Source of the DNA: Myxococcus llanfairpwllgwyngyllgogerychwyrndrobwllllantysiliogogogochensis
GTDB lineage: Bacteria > Myxococcota > Myxococcia > Myxococcales > Myxococcaceae
Direction of reading: 5' to 3'
Assembly (NCBI RefSeq): GCF_006636215.1
Contig: NZ_VIFM01000025.1
Coordinates: forward strand, 1 to 64,000
Length of the DNA stretch: 64,000 bases
In this document: positions 1-8,553 of the stretch, one piece after another
How positions within the stretch are numbered: position 1 is the first letter of the stretch
Layout: each line of letters begins with the position of its first letter
The notes under the pieces: model-generated
Databases searched by the model: none
Seen by the model: the letters and a program-made list of their open reading frames with translations, nothing else
What the model was told of the DNA's origin: nothing
Made by a program: the position numbers and the translations under genes

Positions 1-338
1 GGCGGGGCCACGGCGGCCGGGGCGCTGGCCGCGACTTCCGCCGCGCGGGACAACCTCAGGTGCATGAGGTCTCCCCGACGCATCGCGGCGATGGACAGGG
101 CACCCAGTCCATTGGCGTTGACGGACCAGTTCGAGGGTGCGTCGGAGACGCTGGATGCCCGCGCCACACCCACCATGGCCTGGAGGGCTCGGACGACGTC
201 GTCCGTCGTCACCGCGGCGGGGTCCAACGGCTCGTAGCCGTTGCTGCCCCGAATCATGGGAGGGCGCCCGGTGGCCAGGGTCAGCTCCGTCACTCCAGGC
301 CGCGACAAATGGCGCAACAGCTCTGCAAGGGGTCTCAT
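1..338 (-). CDS. PilT-like N-terminal domain protein (partial, 3' end outside window)
   Basis: This is the first 112 codons of a gene that runs off the left edge. It starts at an ATG on the minus strand at 338. The protein begins MRPLAELLRHLSRPGVTEL and continues with a LATGRPPMIR stretch. That resembles the N-terminal PAS-like domain of PilT/PilB-family pilus ATPases, where a 'DLHL..G.PP..R' motif precedes the ATPase core. An Ala/Pro-rich linker begins near residue 105. The Walker motifs would lie outside the window, so the family is inferred from the N-domain alone. It could instead be a non-ATPase protein that shares only this domain. Confidence 0.55.
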   Translation of the reverse strand, partial: MRPLAELLRHLSRPGVTELTLATGRPPMIRGSNGYEPLDPAAVTTDDVVRALQAMVGVARASSVSDAPSNWSVNANGLGALSIAAMRRGDLMHLRLSRAAEVAASAPAAVAP

Positions 339-585
339 GCGGATTCGAACTCGGGCCGTGACGGAGCGCGGAGCGCGGGGGACCGCAGGATAGTCGACAT
401 TGACGCAAAAGCGCCCACCCCGGGACGGAGTCACGCCGCGCTGAGCGCGGTGGGCCCCACACCCACCCTGTCGAGGGGGCCGGGCCATGTCCGCCAGGGT
501 TGAAGAGAGGGCTCCGGGGCCAGGAGGCCCGCTCGGAGCGAAGGCGGCGGGAGGCAAGCGTCCTCCCGCCAGCCAGGTCCAGGAA

Positions 586-1131
586 CTACAGCTCGCGGGA
601 CATCAGCAGCCGGAGCTTGCCGGACTTCTTGGACACCACCGTGGCCACGGTGGTGAATCCCGCCTTGCGGTAGAAGCTCACCGCGGGCGCATTGGACGGG
701 TCCACGCGCAGGGCAATGGTCTTGCGGTACATGTCCCGAGCGGCTCGGAGCGCCTGCTCCAGGACCACCGCGCCCAGGCCCTTCTTGCGCAGCTCCGTCT
801 TCACCACGATGTTGCGCAGGTAGGCGGCGCCGGGCACCGGGCCGTCGCGCTCCACCGTGACGTAGCCGACGATCTGCGTCTGCAGCTTCGCTACGTGGAT
901 GAAGGGCTTGAGCTGGGCCAGGGCCTTGAGGCTGTCTTCCTGCGTCTCACCCCGGCTCTTCCAGGGCTCGGAGCTGGCGCGCAGGGCCGCCACCGCCGTC
1001 ATGTCTTCGTCGGTGGGCAGGGTGAACTTCACCGCCGCCATCAGGTCGTTGGGGAGGCCCACCGCCGCTTCCAGCACCGGGGCTGGGGCCATCTCCACGC
1101 CCGGGTCCACCTGCTTCATCGTCATCGCCAT
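586..1131 (-). CDS. GNAT family N-acetyltransferase
   Basis: A 181-residue protein whose C-terminal ~140 residues form a GNAT fold, the acetyl-CoA-dependent N-acetyltransferase family. The acetyl-CoA-binding motif A is visible as LRNIVVKTELRKKGLGAVVL, with the R-x-x-G-x-G/A signature RKKGLGA. It is followed by the typical NAPAVSFYRKAGF motif B. The first ~40 residues are a non-conserved extension. The substrate cannot be told from sequence. It lies alone on the minus strand, 247 bp from the PilT-like gene and divergent from the MglA-like gene. The intervening 339-585 carries no gene I can support. Confidence 0.85.
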   Translation of the reverse strand: MAMTMKQVDPGVEMAPAPVLEAAVGLPNDLMAAVKFTLPTDEDMTAVAALRASSEPWKSRGETQEDSLKALAQLKPFIHVAKLQTQIVGYVTVERDGPVPGAAYLRNIVVKTELRKKGLGAVVLEQALRAARDMYRKTIALRVDPSNAPAVSFYRKAGFTTVATVVSKKSGKLRLLMSREL

Positions 1132-1344
1132 CTCCTCCGTCGCTCTGCGATCCTAACCGCACCCCCGCCACCGGTGCACGCGGTCATTCCGCGCACATTG
1201 TCTTCCCAAGTGAGGAGATTGCCTCCCCCGCGGTTGTGAGGGGCGGATTCCGGTCAACCCGACTCTGGCCCGTCCCATTCCAAGAATGGGCATCGCTTCC
1301 ACGGCTGGCATCCAGCCGGCCTTCCGCGCGGGGCGCCTTCCCAC

Positions 1345-1350
1345 TATAAA
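1345..1350 (+). promoter_or_regulatory. candidate -10 element upstream of the MglA-like gene
   Basis: TATAAA stands out in GC-rich sequence 62 bp before the GTPase start, in the 281-bp divergent region 1132-1412. The hexamer 17 bp upstream is a poor -35, so this is only a candidate promoter. I see nothing else in the intergenic region. Confidence 0.3.
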
Positions 1351-1412
1351 AACCCTGGTCATCCACGGAGGGCTGGCCTCCTCATCTAGACCCCGCCTGC
1401 CCGAGCCATCCT

Positions 1413-2132
1413 TTGCAACTCAACCACGCCCAGCGAGAGCTGACGCTCAAGATCGTCTACTACGGGCCCGGACTCAGCGGGAAGACGACGAATCTGCGCC
1501 AGCTCCATGCCCGGGCGTCCCCCGAGGTGCGGGGCCGGTTGCTGACGGTGGAGACGCACGACGACCGGACGCTGTTCTTCGATCTGCTGCCCGTCTTCTT
1601 CTCCACGTCGTCCGGCTTCAAGGTGAAGGTGAAGCTCTTCACCGTGCCCGGCCAGGTCATCCACAACGCCACCCGGCGCATCGTGCTCCAGGGCGCGGAC
1701 GCGGTGGTGTTCATCGCGGACAGTCGGCACGGGGCGACGGCGGAGAACAACGCCTACTGGCGCAACCTCCAGGACAACATGAAGGAGAACGGCCTGGACG
1801 TGGATCAGGTGCCCGTCGTCATCCAGTTCAACAAGCGGGATTTGCCCGACGCGCGCACGGACGCGGAGCTGGAGGAGGCGCGCAAGCGCGGCGGGGAGGC
1901 CGTCGTGGGCGCGGTGGCGCTCAAGGGCGAGGGCGTGCTGGAGACCTTCCACGCGGTGGCGCAGGCGGCCTACCGGCGGCTGGATGCCCGGGCGCACCTG
2001 GCGCGCAACGTGGGGCTGACCGAGACGGAGTTCCTCTCCCAGGTCTTCGGGCGGATGGACCTGTCGGGCACCACGCTGGCGGGCCGCTACTCGGCGGTGG
2101 GGCGCGACGAGCAGCTGGGGGGCGGGCGATGA
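1413..2132 (+). CDS. MglA-like small Ras-superfamily GTPase
   Basis: A 239-residue GTPase of the bacterial MglA group, which switches cell polarity and motility in myxobacteria. The P-loop GPGLSGKTTN lies at ~18-27. Switch I keeps DRTLFFD with the intrinsic arginine finger (R52), switch II has TVPGQ (Q81), and the base-specificity motif is NKRD (140-143). MglA itself is ~195 residues, so this paralog carries about 40 extra C-terminal residues. The start is a TTG, chosen because no in-frame ATG precedes the conserved KIVYYGPG core. The stop overlaps the next gene's ATG (ATGA), so the GTPase and kinase are probably co-translated and work together. It is a paralog rather than MglA itself. Confidence 0.85.
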   Translation: MQLNHAQRELTLKIVYYGPGLSGKTTNLRQLHARASPEVRGRLLTVETHDDRTLFFDLLPVFFSTSSGFKVKVKLFTVPGQVIHNATRRIVLQGADAVVFIADSRHGATAENNAYWRNLQDNMKENGLDVDQVPVVIQFNKRDLPDARTDAELEEARKRGGEAVVGAVALKGEGVLETFHAVAQAAYRRLDARAHLARNVGLTETEFLSQVFGRMDLSGTTLAGRYSAVGRDEQLGGGR

Positions 2133-3640
2133 GCGGCTATCAGGGGAACGCGCCACCGGAAGGCGCCACGGGCTCGCGCCGCGAGTCGGTGCTCCAGCGT
2201 CGCCTGTCGCTGGGCGAGATGCTGGACCTGCCCTCCTTCTCCGAGGTGGTGAAGAGCTTCAGCGAGCTGTACCGCGTGGGCATCAAGGTGCTGGACGCCC
2301 GAGGCACCAAGCTGGCCGACGTGAAGGTGGGCCACGGCGACTTCTGCGCCTACGTCTTCTCCTTCCCGGATGGCCGCACGCGCTGCACGGCGACGGTGGC
2401 GCGGGTGAAGGACGGCCCGGTGCACCCGCTGCAGGGCGCACGCGTGGCGCAGGGAGATGGCGCGGAGGAGGCGGGCCTCATCGCGCTGCCGTGCTTCACC
2501 GGCCTGCGCTACCTGGTGATGCCGGTGCGCTGGGAGGGGGACTTCCTGGGCCGTGTCATCCTGGGGCCCTTCACGCCCGAGGAGCTGGGGGACTTCCCCG
2601 ACACGCTCACGGACATCTCCGGGCTGGAGCTGACGCGCGCCCAGGAGCTGGTGGCCAAGGTGCGGCGCGCGCCCGAGCGCACGGCGGCGCAGGTGCTCAC
2701 GCACTTTGGCCAGGTGCTCGCCGCGCTGGTGGCCAGCGGCCACCGCACGTACCTGACGACGCAGCTCCATATCGAGGCGATGCTGGAGACGCACCGGGAG
2801 CTGGAGGCGCAGAACTCGCGCCTGGCGCAGGTCAACACCCGCCTCAAGGAGCTGGACCGGCTGAAGTCCACCTTCCTGGGCACGGTGAGCCACGAGCTGC
2901 GCACGCCCCTGGCGTCCATCATCGGCTACTCGGAGATGTTGGCGGAGGGGCTGGCCGGCGTGCTCAACCCGGAGCAGCTGCTCTACGTGCGCACCATCGT
3001 CGAAAAGGGTGAGTCGCTGCTCAACCTCATCTCCTCCATCCTGGACCTGAGCCAGATTGAAGCGGGCAAGCTGCGCCTGGCGATTTCTCCCGTGGACCTG
3101 GCCGGCGTCATCCAGACGGCGGTGTCCTCCGTCATGCCGCAGGCGCAGCGCAAGGGCGTGGAGCTGGAGGTGCGGCTGCCGCCCCTGCCCAGGCCCCGGC
3201 TGGCGGGGGACGCGGACAAGCTGCGGCAGGTGCTGGTGAACCTGCTCGCCAACGCGCTGAAGTTCACCGCCTCCGGGGGCCGGGTGTCGGTGGTGCTGTC
3301 GGAAGCGGGCCCGCAGGAGTCGCTGGGGATGTCCGGCTATCGCGTCAGCGTGGAAGACACCGGCGTGGGCATCCGCGAGGACCAGTTCGAACGCATCTTC
3401 CAGAGCTTCTACCAGGTGGACGGCAGCTCCACGCGCGAGCACGGCGGCGCGGGCCTGGGGCTGGCCATCGTCAAGAGCCTGGTGGAGGGCCACGGCGGCA
3501 AGGTGTTCGTGGAGAGCGAGTTCGGACGGGGCTCGCGCTTCACGGTGGTGCTGCCCATGCAGCCGCCCATTCCGGAGCATGGCCTGCTGGCCGCGCTGGC
3601 GCCGCTGCCGGAGATGCCGCCGGGGCCGGACCGCTTCTGA
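2129..3640 (+). CDS. PocR-domain sensor histidine kinase
   Basis: A soluble 503-residue sensor kinase with no membrane segment. Residues ~30-205 resemble the PocR ligand-binding domain, with Cys at 73, 86 and 122 that could bind metal or a redox ligand. A short coiled coil (~210-245) leads to HisKA with the phospho-acceptor H255 in SHELRTP. The HATPase domain (~370-490) carries N, G1 (DTGVGI) and G2 (GAGLGLAI) boxes. There is no receiver domain and no adjacent response regulator, so the partner is unknown. The start ATG overlaps the GTPase stop codon by 4 bp. That suggests either that the kinase controls the GTPase or that both report to the same output. Confidence 0.88.
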   Translation: MSGYQGNAPPEGATGSRRESVLQRRLSLGEMLDLPSFSEVVKSFSELYRVGIKVLDARGTKLADVKVGHGDFCAYVFSFPDGRTRCTATVARVKDGPVHPLQGARVAQGDGAEEAGLIALPCFTGLRYLVMPVRWEGDFLGRVILGPFTPEELGDFPDTLTDISGLELTRAQELVAKVRRAPERTAAQVLTHFGQVLAALVASGHRTYLTTQLHIEAMLETHRELEAQNSRLAQVNTRLKELDRLKSTFLGTVSHELRTPLASIIGYSEMLAEGLAGVLNPEQLLYVRTIVEKGESLLNLISSILDLSQIEAGKLRLAISPVDLAGVIQTAVSSVMPQAQRKGVELEVRLPPLPRPRLAGDADKLRQVLVNLLANALKFTASGGRVSVVLSEAGPQESLGMSGYRVSVEDTGVGIREDQFERIFQSFYQVDGSSTREHGGAGLGLAIVKSLVEGHGGKVFVESEFGRGSRFTVVLPMQPPIPEHGLLAALAPLPEMPPGPDRF

Positions 3641-3749
3641 CGCGTCAGGTCGCCTGAGGTGGCGTCAGGTGTTCGTGACATGCCAGGGCGGCTCGCGGCG
3701 CTCACGCAATCCCCCCTGGAAATGGCGCGCGAGCGTATTGTCCGCGCCC

Positions 3750-4337
3750 ATGCTCACCGGACGTCCCCCCGCCGCCTCCTATGTGCTCATCGATGCGGAG
3801 AACATCGACTGGGCCGTGTCCAACGTTGTCGGCCGCAAACCCGAGTCACAGGACCGCGTCCAGTTCGACCGGCTGGTGGCCTTCTGCGAGAGCTACTTCC
3901 CCGCGCCCGTGCGCTGCGTGGTGGTGCTCAACGCGCGGGGCGAGCAGCTGCCGGACATGATGATTGGCTTCATCCGCGCGCTGAAGTCCGCGGGGTGCGA
4001 GGTGGCGCTCCTGTACGGGCGGCAGGACCAGAAGGTGGTGGACCTGGGCATCCTCAAGTTGCTGGAGTCCATTCGCGTCCAGCGCCCCAAGGCGGCGGTG
4101 GGCCTGGCCAGCCATGACGGCGGAGACTTCGCCGAGGCGCTCAAGCCCATGTTGGAGGAGAAGCGCCAGGTGGCGGTGCTCGGCCTGCGCGAGTACGTCA
4201 GCCAGCGCTTCAGGGATTTGGTGCCCTCGGGCCTGAAGATTGTCGACCTGGAGCTCAACGCGAAGGTGTTCCAGCGCCCGCTGCCCCGGCTGCTGCCGGT
4301 CAACGTGGACGAGTTCGACCCGATGATGTTCGTGTAG
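3750..4337 (+). CDS. NYN-domain protein (putative PIN-like ribonuclease)
   Basis: A 195-residue protein made almost entirely of a NYN (LabA/DUF88) domain, a PIN-like metal-dependent RNase fold. The first acidic motif is VLIDAENID (D15). A later Asp sits in LPDMMIGF, and SHDGGDFAEAL matches the family's S-x-D-x-D-F active-site segment. The start at 3750 removes an Arg-rich upstream extension that overlaps the kinase. RNA substrates are unknown. It is 109 bp downstream of the kinase and may be transcribed separately. Confidence 0.8.
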   Translation: MLTGRPPAASYVLIDAENIDWAVSNVVGRKPESQDRVQFDRLVAFCESYFPAPVRCVVVLNARGEQLPDMMIGFIRALKSAGCEVALLYGRQDQKVVDLGILKLLESIRVQRPKAAVGLASHDGGDFAEALKPMLEEKRQVAVLGLREYVSQRFRDLVPSGLKIVDLELNAKVFQRPLPRLLPVNVDEFDPMMFV

Positions 4338-4367
4338 TCCGCTCGCGGGCACGAAAGGGGGGCCGCG

Positions 4368-5078
4368 CTATGGCGCGTCTCCCTCCGTCGTCATCAGGCG
4401 GCGGATGCTCAGGTCGAGCTGGCTCTGGAGCTGGGCGAGCAGACTGCCCAGCTCCGGCACGCGCGCGCCCACGCGGGCCGCGAAGCGCGTGCGGGTCTGG
4501 TCCAGCAGCCATTCGCGCGCGGTGGCGAGCCAGCGCTTCACCGAGGAGCGGTCCACGCCGTACGCCTCCGCGATGCGCGCGGTGCCCATTCCGTCCACCA
4601 GATGCATGCGCAACAGGGTCCGCGCGCGCGGCTCCAGCCCCGCGAGCGCCTCCTGGAAGGCGGCGTTGAAGTCCGCCCCGTAACGGGACTTGAGGTACTG
4701 CAGCTCCATGTCGTGGGGCGCGGCGCTCAGCGCCTCCAACGGCGTGTCATCGGGGAGGGCCGGCCCTTTGCGCTCGTTCACCAGTCCCCAGGCCAGCCGC
4801 AGCACGGTCATCCGGAGCCATGCGGAGAGCGGACCGCGCCCGGAATACTCCATGATGCGGGGTGGCATGGCGCCGTCGGCGACGAGGAAACGCGCGCGAA
4901 AGACCTGGAGCGCCTCGTCGGTTGTCGTCTCGTCCACTCCACGGCGCTTCAAGGCCACGCGGACCTGGGGAATGATGCGCGCCTCGAGCGCGGCCAGGGC
5001 CACGGTGTCACCGTGCGCGCAGGCTCTCGCGAGCGCAAGGTCCTCTTCATGGACCTCGGTGTCCGGTGTCTTGGCCAT
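4368..5078 (-). CDS. Myxococcales-type sigma-70 family factor
   Basis: A 236-residue sigma-70-like factor. The N-terminal half is a divergent region 2 with the LSAWLRMTVLRLAW helix. The C-terminal half is a region 4 helix-turn-helix (GTARIAEAYGVDRSSVKRWLAT). The spacing and wording match the 'Myxococcales family 1' sigma group (TIGR03001) as I remember it. Its start is only 26 bp from the divergent kinase at 5105, whose N-terminus is a zinc anti-sigma-like motif. This suggests that the kinase sequesters or signals to the factor. Which promoters it drives cannot be seen. Confidence 0.8.
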   Translation of the reverse strand: MAKTPDTEVHEEDLALARACAHGDTVALAALEARIIPQVRVALKRRGVDETTTDEALQVFRARFLVADGAMPPRIMEYSGRGPLSAWLRMTVLRLAWGLVNERKGPALPDDTPLEALSAAPHDMELQYLKSRYGADFNAAFQEALAGLEPRARTLLRMHLVDGMGTARIAEAYGVDRSSVKRWLATAREWLLDQTRTRFAARVGARVPELGSLLAQLQSQLDLSIRRLMTTEGDAP

Positions 5079-5104
5079 CCACCCGAAGCCTACCTTGAGG
5101 ACTC

Positions 5105-7966
5105 ATGCAATGTCCCACCACGGAGAACCTCCTCGCCTTCGGTCGGGGATTGTTGCGGGGTGAAGAGGCCACGGTGGTGCAGGAGCACCTGGATGGCTGC
5201 CCCACATGCCGAGTGTTGGTGGCGGAGGCGGTGGTCTCGGTGGACGGCGACGCGAGCCAACCCACGGCTTCGCCGACACCGCCATGGGAGCCCTTGAGTC
5301 CCGGCACCTCGCTGGGTCGCTACGTGGTGATGGCGCGCATTGGCTCGGGGGGCATGGGTGTCGTCTATTCCGCGCGGGACCCGGAGCTCGACCGCCGCGT
5401 CGCCCTCAAGATTCTGCGCTTCGACACCATCCAGCCCGCACGTCTCGCGGAAGCCCAGGGCCGGCTGCTGCGTGAGGCCCAGGCGACCGCGCGTGTCGTC
5501 CATCCCAACGTCGTCGCCATCCACGACTTCGGCCGAGTCGACGAGCGCGTCTTCCTGGCGATGGAGTTCGTCGAGGGCACCACGCTGGGGGCCCGCATGC
5601 GCGCGGGACGGATGCCCTGGCGCGAGGTGCTGGGCCTGTTCCTCCAAGCGGGGCAGGGGCTCGCCGCCGCGCACGCCGCGGGACTCGTGCACCGCGACTT
5701 CAAGCCGGACAACGTCCTCATCGACAATGCGGGACGGGTTCGCATCACCGACTTCGGACTCGTGCGCATCCTCGACGAAGGTGTCGAAGAGCCGCCGAAG
5801 TCCGGGCCCGCGCTCGTGGCCCCATCCGTGCCCGGTGTGTCTCTCACCCAGACGGGGGCGCTGCTGGGCACGCCGGGTTACATGTCCCCCGAGCAGGCGA
5901 GAGGCGAGCGGCCCGACGCGCGCAGCGACCAGTTCAGCTTCTGCGTCGCGCTCCTCGAGGCGCTCTATGGCGTCAGGCCCTCCGCGCGGGCCTGTCAGAT
6001 GGACGTCACGCCCGCCGAGCGCGCTCGCGAGGTCCGTGCCCTCCAGCGCGAGGCGGGGGTCCCTGACTGGGTTCACGTCGCGGTGTTGAAGGGCTTGTCG
6101 CCGACCCCCGGAGACCGTCACGCCTCCATGGAGGTGCTGCTGCGGGCCCTGCGGCAGGAGCCTCGCTCGCGCAGGCAGAAGCTGCTCATGGGCGCCGCCG
6201 CGGCGGTGCTGCTCATGGCGATGGGGGCGGGCGTCTTCGTCTCCACGAGACCCACGCTGTGCGCGGATGACCCTGGCGCCTTCAACGGCGTCTGGGATGC
6301 GAAGGCGCGGGAGAGCGTGCGGACAGCGGTGTTCAAGGGCAATCTTCCCTTTGCGGCGGACACGTGGCGGGTGGTGGAACAGACGCTGGATGTCTACGCG
6401 CGTGATTGGATGACGGTGTCGAGGCAGGCGTGCGAGGACACGCACGTCCACGGACGACAGACGGAGGCGATGTTCGAGCGGCAGTTGCTGTGCCTGGACC
6501 AGCGGCGCAAGGACGCCTCCGCGCTGGTGGCCGTGCTGACGTCGGCGGACGCGGCGGTGCTCCAGAACGCGGCGCGCGCGGTGGGCTCGCTGGAGGACAT
6601 CGCTCGCTGCTCCGACGTCCGCACGCTCACCGCCTCGCGTCCCCCACCGAAGGACCCGGAGGCCCGTCGCAAGCTGGAGGCGCTGCAGAAGGACTTCGCC
6701 ACGGTGCGCGCCCGGCTGCACGCTGGGCAGCCCAAGCCCGCGCTGGAGCTGGCCTCCACGCTGCCCGCGAGAGCCGAGGGACTGGATTATCCGCCCCTGC
6801 AGGTGGAAATGCTGAGCGTCCTGGCGCAGGCCCAGGCGGGAGCCCGGGATAAAAAGGCGGTCCAGACGATTCACAAGCACATCCAGACCGCCCAGGCGGC
6901 CGGGCTGGACTGGCACGTCGCGGATGGCTGGGTCTCGCTGCTGCGGGTGGCCAGCCGCCAGGAGAAGCCGGATCCGGAGGACCAGTACGCCAGTCATGCC
7001 GCGGCCGCTGTCCAGCGGCTCGGGGGAGACGTTTTTCTGGAGGTCACCCTGGCCACCAACCTCGCCAGCTTCCTGCAGGCGAAAGGAAAGCTTCCGGAGG
7101 CCGTTGCCCAGGGGCTGCGTGCCCTGGAGTTGGCCCGGAAGAGATATCCGCCAACGGATCCCCGGCTCGCCACACCCGTGCTGACCGCCGGGACCATGCT
7201 CAGCTACGCGGGGCGCTTCTCGGAGTCCGCCGCGCTCCTGCGCGAGGCGCTGGAGCGCTACACGGCGCACTTCGGACCGAATCATCCGGACGTGGCTGTT
7301 GTCCTCCAGGCGCTGGCCGTCCAAGAGACGTATCTGGACCGGTACCAGGATGCGCTGGGGCATCAGCGGCGGGCGCTGGACATCTACACGGGCTCGCATG
7401 GCGCGGAGTCGCCGGTCGTGGCGTCGGCGCTGCACAACATCGCCAACATGCTCCGCCACGTGGGAGGACAAGAAGAAGAGTCCGTGGAGCACTACCGCCG
7501 CGCGGTGGCGTTGCGCGAGAAGCTCCTCGGTCCTGGCCATCCCCAGGTCGCCAGCTCCCTGGCCGGCATGGGGCAGGTTCTGCGCGACCTGGGTCGCCAC
7601 GACGAGGCGCTCGCGCTCCACGAGCGTGCCCTGGCGATTCGCGAGAAGGCACTGGGCCCCGATTCCCTCGAAGCCGCCTACGACCGCGGGCTCGTCGCCG
7701 AGACCTTCCTGTCGATGAAACAGCCGCACAAGGCCCGCCCCCTCCTGGAGCGCTCCCTGGCCGTCTATGAGGAGAAGTCCTTCGGCTCGGACGAACTCAT
7801 CCTGGCCGACATGCGCTTCCTGCTCGCACGTGCCCTCGTGGGCTCGCCCCAGGAGCGGGCCCGCTCCCAGGAACTCGCGAAGACGACGCTGGAGGTCTAC
7901 CGGCGCTTCCCCAAGGCCCGCGAGAAGGAGACCCGCGAGGTCGAGGCGTGGCTCGCGGCCCGCTGA
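5105..7966 (+). CDS. Ser/Thr protein kinase with N-terminal anti-sigma-like zinc finger and C-terminal TPRs
   Basis: A 953-residue Hanks-type kinase. Residues 1-40 carry an H-x3-C-x2-C motif (H28, C32, C35) like the ZAS/zf-HC2 anti-sigma finger. The kinase domain (~72-345) has a GSGGMGVVY P-loop, the ATP lysine K102, the HRDFKPDN loop (D198) and DFG at 216-218, so it looks active. One membrane helix (~358-380) separates it from a ~570-residue extracytoplasmic part. The end of that part is tetratricopeptide repeats of the YxxAxxxxxRALxIxE type. The divergent sigma factor is the natural partner. The finger would hold sigma at the membrane, with release coupled to signals sensed outside the cell. 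Confidence 0.9.
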   Translation: MQCPTTENLLAFGRGLLRGEEATVVQEHLDGCPTCRVLVAEAVVSVDGDASQPTASPTPPWEPLSPGTSLGRYVVMARIGSGGMGVVYSARDPELDRRVALKILRFDTIQPARLAEAQGRLLREAQATARVVHPNVVAIHDFGRVDERVFLAMEFVEGTTLGARMRAGRMPWREVLGLFLQAGQGLAAAHAAGLVHRDFKPDNVLIDNAGRVRITDFGLVRILDEGVEEPPKSGPALVAPSVPGVSLTQTGALLGTPGYMSPEQARGERPDARSDQFSFCVALLEALYGVRPSARACQMDVTPAERAREVRALQREAGVPDWVHVAVLKGLSPTPGDRHASMEVLLRALRQEPRSRRQKLLMGAAAAVLLMAMGAGVFVSTRPTLCADDPGAFNGVWDAKARESVRTAVFKGNLPFAADTWRVVEQTLDVYARDWMTVSRQACEDTHVHGRQTEAMFERQLLCLDQRRKDASALVAVLTSADAAVLQNAARAVGSLEDIARCSDVRTLTASRPPPKDPEARRKLEALQKDFATVRARLHAGQPKPALELASTLPARAEGLDYPPLQVEMLSVLAQAQAGARDKKAVQTIHKHIQTAQAAGLDWHVADGWVSLLRVASRQEKPDPEDQYASHAAAAVQRLGGDVFLEVTLATNLASFLQAKGKLPEAVAQGLRALELARKRYPPTDPRLATPVLTAGTMLSYAGRFSESAALLREALERYTAHFGPNHPDVAVVLQALAVQETYLDRYQDALGHQRRALDIYTGSHGAESPVVASALHNIANMLRHVGGQEEESVEHYRRAVALREKLLGPGHPQVASSLAGMGQVLRDLGRHDEALALHERALAIREKALGPDSLEAAYDRGLVAETFLSMKQPHKARPLLERSLAVYEEKSFGSDELILADMRFLLARALVGSPQERARSQELAKTTLEVYRRFPKAREKETREVEAWLAAR

Positions 7967-8040
7967 GCCCCTGGAGCCCCGGCAGCCCGCCGTCCTGACG
8001 ATGGCCGCTTCCTCGCCCGGCGGGGACGCGTCCTTCGCGC

Positions 8041-8068
8041 TTGCAGATGGTTAACGTCAGCGTTAAAT
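8041..8068 (+). promoter_or_regulatory. promoter with palindromic operator for the VOC-ArsR-SRPBCC operon
   Basis: A perfect inverted repeat TTAACG-N4-CGTTAA lies at 8051-8066. It sits between a -35-like TTGCAG (8041-8046) and a -10-like TTAAAT (8063-8068), 16 bp apart. An operator buried in the spacer is what a repressor such as the downstream ArsR protein would use. Transcription from here would start near 8075. That favours the VOC start at 8112 over the upstream ATGs. Confidence 0.5.
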
Positions 8069-8111
8069 ATTGCCCATGGAGGCAATGAAGTTCGTTGCCA
8101 GGAGACCCGCC

Positions 8112-8537
8112 ATGAAGAAGATTCCAGAGGGCTGTGCGCGCATCACCCCCGGGCTGTTCTACGTGAATGCTCCGGCCGCCATCGACTGGCTGGAGCGGGC
8201 CTTTGGCTTCCAGACGCGGCTGAAGGTGGAGGGAGGGCCGGGCGTCATCGTCCACTCCGAACTCGTCTTCGGCGAGGGCGTCATCATGTTGAGCTCGCTC
8301 AGCGCGAAGTACCCGGGGCGCACGCCGACCGCGGCGGGAGGCACCAGCGCCGCCTACCTCATGCTCTACGTGGATGACGTGGACGCGCACTGCGCGCGGG
8401 CGAAGGCCGCGGGCGCGAAAATCACCCGGGAGCCGGAGACGACGAACTACGGCGACGACTACTGGACGGACCGGGGCTACGGCGCGGAGGACCTGGAGGG
8501 CCACGCGTGGTGGTTCGCCCAGCGCATGAAGGGCTGA
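8112..8537 (+). CDS. VOC (glyoxalase/bleomycin-resistance fold) protein
   Basis: A 141-residue protein of the vicinal-oxygen-chelate superfamily, close to the PhnB/DUF1428-like small proteins. Paired beta-alpha-beta-beta-beta modules are visible, with FYVNAPAAIDWLERAFGF at the first and YVDDVDAHCARAKAAGA at the second. The C-terminal YGAEDLEGHAWWFAQ segment is typical of this group. The start at 8112 has an AGGAG ribosome site 9 bp upstream and lies after the predicted promoter. An upstream in-frame ATG at 8076 is possible. It is followed 16 bp later by an ArsR regulator and then an SRPBCC protein, a common trio with unknown substrates. Confidence 0.85.
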   Translation: MKKIPEGCARITPGLFYVNAPAAIDWLERAFGFQTRLKVEGGPGVIVHSELVFGEGVIMLSSLSAKYPGRTPTAAGGTSAAYLMLYVDDVDAHCARAKAAGAKITREPETTNYGDDYWTDRGYGAEDLEGHAWWFAQRMKG

Positions 8538-8553
8538 GCCCCGAAAGCACACC

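Noticed and set aside
1286-2128. Upstream extension of the histidine kinase through the GTPase gene
   Set aside because: The frame is a Pro/Arg-rich shadow of the MglA-like gene; the kinase start at 2129 overlaps the GTPase stop as a normal ATGA junction.
5090-7729. Long minus-strand open frame of 879 codons opposite the TPR kinase
   Set aside because: It is the antisense shadow of a clear kinase gene, is Arg/Gln/His-rich, and has no family motifs. High GC creates such frames.
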